From: Acidobacteriota bacterium
GTDB taxonomy: Bacteria > Acidobacteriota > Terriglobia > Terriglobales > Acidobacteriaceae
Assembly (NCBI GenBank): GCA_003224855.1
Contig: QHZY01000046.1
Span: 1 to 41,709 of the forward strand
Length of the DNA: 41,709 bases
Reading direction: 5' to 3'
Part shown: piece after piece, positions 36,936 to 41,709 of the stretch
Layout: every line of letters begins with the position of its first letter
Position numbering within the stretch: the stretch's first letter is position 1
Program-made: the position numbers and the translations under genes
The notes under the pieces: model-generated
Database searches by the model: none
Seen by the model: only the letters and a program-made list of their open reading frames with translations
Told to the model about the DNA's origin: nothing

Positions 36936-37947
36936 ATGCGTCCGCTGGCTTCACGCATGTCGGTGATGACGGGCGAAGGCGCGCTTTCCGTGTATTCTCA
37001 CGCCAAGCAACTGGAAAAGGAAGGGAAGTCGATCATCCATCTTGAATTAGGGGAACCGGACTTTCATCCCTCTGCCGCGGTCAATAACGCTCTGAAAAAA
37101 GCCCTGGATCAAGGAAAAGATCGTTACTGCCCGATGGCGGGAGTTCCAGCGCTGCGGCAGGAAATTGCTGCTTATCTTGATCGCACGCGAAACATAACAG
37201 TCCTGCCTCAAAACGTAGTGATCGCGCCCGGATGCAAAATCGCGCTGTTTATGGCGCTGATGGCATTGATTGATCCGGGCGATGAGGTGCTTTATCCCGA
37301 TCCAGGGTTTCCGGGATATGCGTCGATAACGCTCGGGCTGGGCGGGGTGCCGGTACCATTCGAGCTAGCCGAAAAGAATCGGCTGCAACCTGATCCGGAG
37401 GAGATCATTGCGAAAATTTCGAAGCGGACGAAAGTTCTTATCACCAACTCGCCCGGAAATCCAACCGGAACGGTTTACACGGACGAGGTACAACGACGAA
37501 TTGCCCAACTGGTGCTCGAACACGATCTGATCGTTCTTTCCGACGAGATTTATGCGCGCATCATTTATGGCGGCGAGTACATGTCGATGCTGCGTTATCC
37601 GGACTACGGAGAATGCCACCGAGCATATGGTGCAGGAGTTTGCGCGTCGGCGGGAACAGTTCGCGCGTGATCTGAATCGCGTGCCGGGCTTCCGCTGTGT
37701 GCCGCCCGAAGGGGCGTTCTACGCCTGGGTGAACATAGAAGAGACAGGAGTGAGTGCGGAAGAAGTGTGCCGCATTATGCTGGAAGAGGGCGGAGTGGCC
37801 GGCATCCCGGGTGCAGCATTCGGGGCGAGCGGCGCCAACTTTGTGCGCTTTTCGTTTGCCTCGTCTGCCGCCATTTTGCGGGAAGCAGTAGAGCGGATCC
37901 AGAAAGTCTCTTCGGAGTGGCAGGGAACTGCCGCGATCAGAAATTGA
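36936..37947 (+). pseudogene. Class I/II aminotransferase gene missing its PLP-lysine region
   Basis: Frame 1 (36936 to about 37608) encodes the N-terminal two thirds: a Met-Arg-Pro start, YSHAKQLEKEGKSIIHLELG, PGCKIALFMALMALIDPGDE, the NSPGNPTGTVY motif and LSDEIYARIIYGGEYMS. Frame 3 (about 37608-37947) resumes with ATEHMVQEFARRREQFARDL and continues to the C-terminus, including PEGAFYAW and the arginine in NFVRFSFA. The intervening stretch of about 65-70 residues found in relatives, including the SKxYxMTGWR segment with the PLP lysine, is absent, and the frame changes there. The gene cannot make an active aminotransferase. Frame 1 as read ends at 37670 with an unrelated tail. Deletion with frameshift fits best; an assembly error is possible. 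Confidence 0.88.
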
Positions 37948-37965
37948 ATCTTTGCAGGAGAATGC

Positions 37966-39300
37966 ATGGGTATTTCACTCCGAAGAATATTTTGTCTGCT
38001 CGCGCTATGCGAATGCGCGGCGTTCGCCGCGGCCCAGGCCCGGCCGCTGCCGGGCAACGATGTTCAGCAGATCTACCGACGGCTTCTGCCGCAGATTGAA
38101 AAAATTCCTATCTTCGATCACCATGCGCATCCTGGATTCTTTGATGATCCGGATGTCGACGCCATGGCCGCTCCTCCCGGAAGCGCTGCGTTGCGCGAGC
38201 GGGACTCAAATCCAGAGCTGGTGGCGGCTGCCAAAGCTCTCTTTGGATATCCATACAGTGACCTGTCCCCGGAGCATGCTAAGTGGCTGATTCAGAAAAA
38301 AGCGGAGCTTAAGAAGTCGCGCGGCAATGCTTACTTTTCTGACATCCTGGACAAGCTGAACATCGAGCGCGGTGTAGCAAACCGCGCCATGATGGCCGAT
38401 TATCTCGATCCGAAGCGCTTTCCCTGGGTCTTTTTTGTGGATTCATTCATGTGGCCGTTTGATAACCAGCGTGAGCGCTCGCGAAATCCTGATCAGCAGG
38501 TTTACATACCGCTGCAGGAGAAAATGCTGCATCGCTGGATGCAACAGGAGAGCGTGAGCAAACTGCCACCCGATTTCTCAGGCTACTTGCAATTGATCAC
38601 CCGTACACTCGAGGACAACCAGGAAAAGGGTGGTATCGCCATGAAGTTCGAAGTGGCGTATTTTCGGCCGCTGACGTTTACTGATCCAACACAAGAACAG
38701 GCTGAGGCAATTTATCGCCAGTATGCAAGCGGCGGGATACCCAACGAGCAGGAATACCGGACCTTTCAGGATTTTATCTTCCGATATCTGATTCGCGAGG
38801 GCGGACGTCTTCATCTCCCTGTGCACATTCATTCAGCCGTGGGAATTGGCGACTACTTCAACCTTTCGCAAAGCAATATCATGCGGCTGGAGAATATCGT
38901 GCGCGATCCGCGATACTCCGGCACAACTTTCGTCATGATCCACGGCGGATATCCGCTGGAACGCGAGGCCATCTGGCTGGCTGCCATAAAGAATGTTTAC
39001 ATGGATTCATCCCTGATGGAAATTGTGATGTATCCGGCCGCGTTCAAGGATACCCTGAAGCAGTGGCTGGAGACTTTTCCCGACAAGATCACGTTCGGCA
39101 CAGACTCCTTCCCTTACAATGAAACGCTGGGCGCGGAAGAGAGCTACTGGCTGGGTGTACAGTCCGCCCGCACAGCACTGGCAGCGGCCCTGGCGGAGAT
39201 GATTTCGGAAGGTGAAGTGAGCGAAGCCCAGGCTCTGCAGATGGCCCATGCTTACTTGCATGACACCGGAGTGGGATTGTATCCCGGAAAACTTAATTAA
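37966..39300 (+). CDS. Exported amidohydrolase-superfamily protein
   Basis: AGGAG lies 6 bases before the ATG. The 444-residue protein has a signal peptide (about 1-23, AAFAAAQ) and an amidohydrolase (TIM-barrel) core. The first metal motif is H53-A-H55 in IFDHHAHPGFF. The strand VAYFRPL is preceded by a lysine in AMKFE, and the further metal histidines lie in HIHSAVG and VMIHGGYP. The catalytic aspartate lies in KITFGTDSFPYN. The layout resembles amidohydrolase-2 (ACMSD-like) enzymes but is unusually long and periplasmic. It sits between the aminotransferase remnant (18-base gap) and the cupin gene (1-base gap). Substrate unknown; a ring or lactone hydrolysis linked to the same import locus is conceivable. 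Confidence 0.87.
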   Translation: MGISLRRIFCLLALCECAAFAAAQARPLPGNDVQQIYRRLLPQIEKIPIFDHHAHPGFFDDPDVDAMAAPPGSAALRERDSNPELVAAAKALFGYPYSDLSPEHAKWLIQKKAELKKSRGNAYFSDILDKLNIERGVANRAMMADYLDPKRFPWVFFVDSFMWPFDNQRERSRNPDQQVYIPLQEKMLHRWMQQESVSKLPPDFSGYLQLITRTLEDNQEKGGIAMKFEVAYFRPLTFTDPTQEQAEAIYRQYASGGIPNEQEYRTFQDFIFRYLIREGGRLHLPVHIHSAVGIGDYFNLSQSNIMRLENIVRDPRYSGTTFVMIHGGYPLEREAIWLAAIKNVYMDSSLMEIVMYPAAFKDTLKQWLETFPDKITFGTDSFPYNETLGAEESYWLGVQSARTALAAALAEMISEGEVSEAQALQMAHAYLHDTGVGLYPGKLN

Positions 39301-39301
39301 T

Positions 39302-39760
39302 ATGGCAACACGGAAAAAAGCGAAAATGGCAGCGCGCAAGCGGACCTCCAGCGAGCGCCTTCATAAGGTCGGCGGTAAGAAGAAAAAAGCTGCAGGAAAA
39401 GCAAAGCTCAAATACATTCCGTGGTCTTCGGTTCCGATCGAAGACCTGAATCCCTTGCTGCAGAGGCATTTCGTGGTGGGACGCGACATCATGCTGGCCC
39501 GCGTCCTGATGAAGAAGGGCTGTATCGTTCCGCTGCATAGCCATCACAACGAACAGGTGACCTATATCCTTGAAGGAGCGCTGAAGTTCTGGATTGATGG
39601 CAAGGAGATCGTGGTAAATGCCGGCGAGGTTCTGACCATTCCGCCGCACATGCCGCACAAGGCAGAGGCCATGGCGGATACGGTAGATCTTGACGTCTTC
39701 AATCCGCCGCGCGAGGACTGGATCAGTAAGACAGATAAATACCTGCGCGGCAGCAAATGA
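39302..39760 (+). CDS. Cupin-domain protein with lysine-rich N-terminal tail
   Basis: Start ATG 39302 follows the amidohydrolase stop by one base; a longer frame from 39248 lies inside that gene. The 152-residue protein has a single cupin barrel (about 55-130): PLHSHHNEQVTYILEGALKF gives the HxH...E ligands, and PPHMPHKAEA gives the final histidine. The first 38 residues contain 16 lysines or arginines, with runs such as GKKKKAAGKAKLK. This resembles histone-H1-like tails and is rare on cupins. The tail may bind nucleic acid or acidic surfaces. Small single-domain cupins are commonly sugar isomerases, dioxygenase-like or sensory proteins, so no reaction is assigned. Confidence 0.85.
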   Translation: MATRKKAKMAARKRTSSERLHKVGGKKKKAAGKAKLKYIPWSSVPIEDLNPLLQRHFVVGRDIMLARVLMKKGCIVPLHSHHNEQVTYILEGALKFWIDGKEIVVNAGEVLTIPPHMPHKAEAMADTVDLDVFNPPREDWISKTDKYLRGSK

Positions 39761-39785
39761 CCCTTTCCCTTTTAAAACGCGCGAC

Positions 39786-41126
39786 ATGACTGCGCCTGGC
39801 GCACTGACAGGCAGTTCCTACCAGCTTCGCTGCATCCACTGCGGCACGGTCGGTCGTGCTGACGGCAGCAACCTGCGTTGTGATGAGTGCGGCAATCTTC
39901 TGGAAGTCGTCTTCTCCGACCTCAAAAGCCGGGACTCCGGCACTTTAAAAGAGATCTGGCTGCAGCGCCGAACCTCGTACGCTCCCGAGGATAGCAGCGG
40001 TGTCTGGCGATTTCGCGAACTGTTGCCGAACCTTGATGCCTCTCACTTGCCGATCACACTGCGCGAGGGCAATACACCGCTATATGAGTTGCAGCGATGC
40101 GCCGAGGCTGCGGGGGTGGAGAGATTGCTGGCGAAGCACCAGGGGATGAACCCCACCGGTTCCTTCAAGGATACGGGGATGACCGTCGCGGCTTCCTTTG
40201 CACACCAGGCGGGATTCGATTGGGTCGCATGTGCATCTACGGGCAACACGTCTGCTTCCATGGCGGCATACGCCGCTTACGGCGGCATGCGCAGCCTGGT
40301 GCTGATTCCGGAAGGCCATATCACCTGGGGCAAGCTGTCTCAGGCGCTGGATTATGGCGCGCTGACCTGCCAATTAAAAACCGACTTCGACGGATGTCTC
40401 AAGCTTCTCGAGCAGATTGTGCAACGTAAGCGTATTTATGTACTGAACTCGATCAATCCATACCGCATTGAGGGTCAGAAAACAACGGCCATCGAGTTGA
40501 TGGAACAACTGAACTGGACGGCTCCTGATCACATCATTGTTCCCGGAGGCAATCTGGGTAATTCGTCGGCCATAGGCAAGGCATTGATGGAGATGAAAGA
40601 AGCGGGATTGATAACTTCTTTGCCGAAGCTTTCGATTATCCAGGCCGAAGGTGCAAATGCGCTGGTCAGAACCATGCGGGAAACGGGAGGGAAGCAGTTG
40701 GTCCCGGTCCAGGCAGAGACGATGGCAACCGCCATCCGAATAGGAAATCCCGCGTCATGGAAAAAAGCAGTTCGCGTGTTGCAGGCGACTGGCGGCACGG
40801 TGGAAGAAGTAAGCGAGGTGGAAATTGCCATCGCCAAGGCTGAAATCGGAGCTGATGGCATCGGCTGCGAACCCGCCTCCGCCGTGACGTTAGCGGGGCT
40901 GAAAAAGCTGGTTGATCACGGTTTTGTCAGGCGGGATGAACGCATCGTCCTGATTCTTACAGGCCACGTCTTGAAAGATCCCGATTTCACCATCAAGTTT
41001 CATCGCGGAGATCTGTTCAAGGACACAGAAGAGATTCGAATCGATAGACGTCCACCCATTATTCTGGATGCAGACCCTGACGCCGTCCTGAAAGCATTGG
41101 AGCAGCATGAGCGCACGGCGAAGTGA
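39786..41126 (+). CDS. thrC: Threonine synthase
   Basis: ATG 39786 is chosen because the product then starts shortly before its zinc ribbon; the longer frame would overlap the cupin gene. The 446-residue enzyme has a four-cysteine rubredoxin-like N-terminal knuckle (C16-x2-C19, C32-x2-C35). The PLP fold follows, with the lysine K128 in NPTGSFKDTGMT, ACASTGNTSASMAAYAA, the glycine-rich phosphate loop VPGGNLGNSSAIG and GCEPASAVTLAGL near the end. It converts O-phosphohomoserine to threonine. The zinc knuckle marks the subfamily shared by many bacteria and archaea. The homoserine kinase gene overlaps its end by 20 bases, so the two consecutive pathway steps are coupled. Confidence 0.95.
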   Translation: MTAPGALTGSSYQLRCIHCGTVGRADGSNLRCDECGNLLEVVFSDLKSRDSGTLKEIWLQRRTSYAPEDSSGVWRFRELLPNLDASHLPITLREGNTPLYELQRCAEAAGVERLLAKHQGMNPTGSFKDTGMTVAASFAHQAGFDWVACASTGNTSASMAAYAAYGGMRSLVLIPEGHITWGKLSQALDYGALTCQLKTDFDGCLKLLEQIVQRKRIYVLNSINPYRIEGQKTTAIELMEQLNWTAPDHIIVPGGNLGNSSAIGKALMEMKEAGLITSLPKLSIIQAEGANALVRTMRETGGKQLVPVQAETMATAIRIGNPASWKKAVRVLQATGGTVEEVSEVEIAIAKAEIGADGIGCEPASAVTLAGLKKLVDHGFVRRDERIVLILTGHVLKDPDFTIKFHRGDLFKDTEEIRIDRRPPIILDADPDAVLKALEQHERTAK

Positions 41127-41709
41127 AGCAGCGTTCCGGATCCGGCTGCCTGCGACTTCGGCGAATCTTGGCCCGGCGTTCGATGCGGCAGCGCTGGCCT
41201 TCAATCTATTTCTCGAAGTACGCGCCCGGCCAGCCAAAGAGTTCGCGATTACTGCGTCGGGCCGAGACTCGGAGATTTGCGGCCAGCTCGAGAAGCATCT
41301 CATTCTGGAAACTTACCTGGAAGTTCTTCGTGCCGAAAGGAAGAGTATTGTTCCACTCACTCTTCAAATCAGGAATGATGTTCCCATCGGCAAAGGTTGC
41401 GGTTCATCTGCTTCGGCTCGCCTGGCAGGAATTGCGCTGGCCGTGCGGTTCGGAAAGCTGAAGTGGAACGATGCCCGTATAGTTGGCGAAGCGTCTTACC
41501 GTGAGCACCACCCTGACAACGCCTCCGCTTGCTGGCTGGGTGGGATCGCCGTGGCACGAATGTCGAGCGAGCGCGAAGCGGAAGTCGCGGTGATCACACC
41601 AAAAGGAAAGTGGCCGCTCTTGCTGGCCGTCCCCGAACAGGCGCTCTCAACCGAGAGAGCCCGTAGCGTATTGCCAAGGCAATATTCACGCGCCGACACG
41701 GTCACAAAC
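41107..41709 (+). CDS. thrB: Homoserine kinase, partial (runs off the window)
   Basis: The frame opens at ATG 41107, inside the last codons of thrC, and stays open to the window end (201 codons, no stop). It reads AFRIRLPATSANLGPAFDAA, a GHMP-kinase N-terminus (the usual LGPGFD is LGPAFD here). The ATP-binding motif follows: VPIGKGCGSSASARLAGIAL. Then EHHPDNASACWLGGI, typical of ThrB, and a C-terminal-half start WPLLLAVPEQALSTERARSV. It phosphorylates homoserine, giving the substrate of ThrC. Family length is about 300 residues, so about one third is missing on the right. The 20-base overlap shows translational coupling. Confidence 0.9.
   Translation, partial: MSARRSEAAFRIRLPATSANLGPAFDAAALAFNLFLEVRARPAKEFAITASGRDSEICGQLEKHLILETYLEVLRAERKSIVPLTLQIRNDVPIGKGCGSSASARLAGIALAVRFGKLKWNDARIVGEASYREHHPDNASACWLGGIAVARMSSEREAEVAVITPKGKWPLLLAVPEQALSTERARSVLPRQYSRADTVTN

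Noticed and set aside
41123-41461. 112-codon frame overlapping thrB
   Set aside because: The homoserine kinase frame starting at 41107 covers the same bases with clear GHMP motifs, and the other frame has none.

Overview
The window reads as chromosomal DNA of an acidobacterium, most likely class Terriglobia (inference from gene content). Supporting features are two very large Oar-like TonB-dependent receptors with an N-terminal carboxypeptidase-regulatory-like fold, a stand-alone TonB C-terminal-domain protein, a LacI regulator directly in front of one receptor, an RsbU-type phosphatase, paired M16 peptidases, and a clear Gram-negative envelope gene set. I see no rRNA, tRNA, insertion sequence, phage gene or CRISPR array. 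Genes are densely packed. The only gene-to-gene gap above 300 bases (13624-13950) holds a terminator and a toxin-gene remnant.

Layout. 1-3 kb: an active/inactive pair of secreted M16 zinc peptidases. 3-5.4 kb: a radical SAM protein under an elaborate promoter/operator, then a membrane-bound PP2C phosphatase. 5.4-8.6 kb (minus): TPR protein, Rieske oxygenase and a tail-anchored GerW-like protein. 8.8-11 kb: a LolC/E-type permease and LolD-type ATPase. 11.2-13.6 kb: clpC. 13.7-14.9 kb: two decayed genes (a VapC-type PIN toxin and an M23 peptidase). 15.2-17.2 kb: a LolA-like lipoprotein and an orphan FtsX-type permease. 17.3-21.5 kb: an apparently exported cytidine deaminase, an unknown small membrane protein, an AlkB-like dioxygenase and NAD-dependent DNA ligase. 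21.6-23.7 kb: TonB-C and AsmA-family envelope proteins. 23.9-28.4 kb: LacI regulator, palindromic operator and a doubly broken TonB receptor gene ending at a strong terminator. 28.4-31.8 kb (minus): ilvE, a Cys/Met-metabolism PLP enzyme and a Gfo/Idh/MocA oxidoreductase. 31.9-41.7 kb (plus): an atypical SDR, then a nearly gapless block of intact Oar-like receptor, cysteine-less AhpD-like protein, broken aminotransferase, exported amidohydrolase, cupin with a basic tail, thrC and thrB. thrB runs off the window end.

Functional themes are envelope biogenesis and import (M16 pair, Lol-like parts, AsmA, TonB parts), amino-acid metabolism (ilvE, transsulfuration, thrC-thrB) and genome maintenance (ligA, AlkB, possibly the radical SAM protein).

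Two things cut across the window. First, at least five genes have a TATAAT-like box only 9-11 bases before the ATG and no Shine-Dalgarno, which suggests leaderless transcripts. Second, four coding regions are broken; three of them (five of six break points are not counted as simple frameshifts) appear to have lost internal coding segments, either through real decay or through assembly collapse. Several listed starts differ from the longest open frame because an internal ATG/GTG has a better Shine-Dalgarno, signal peptide or promoter fit.
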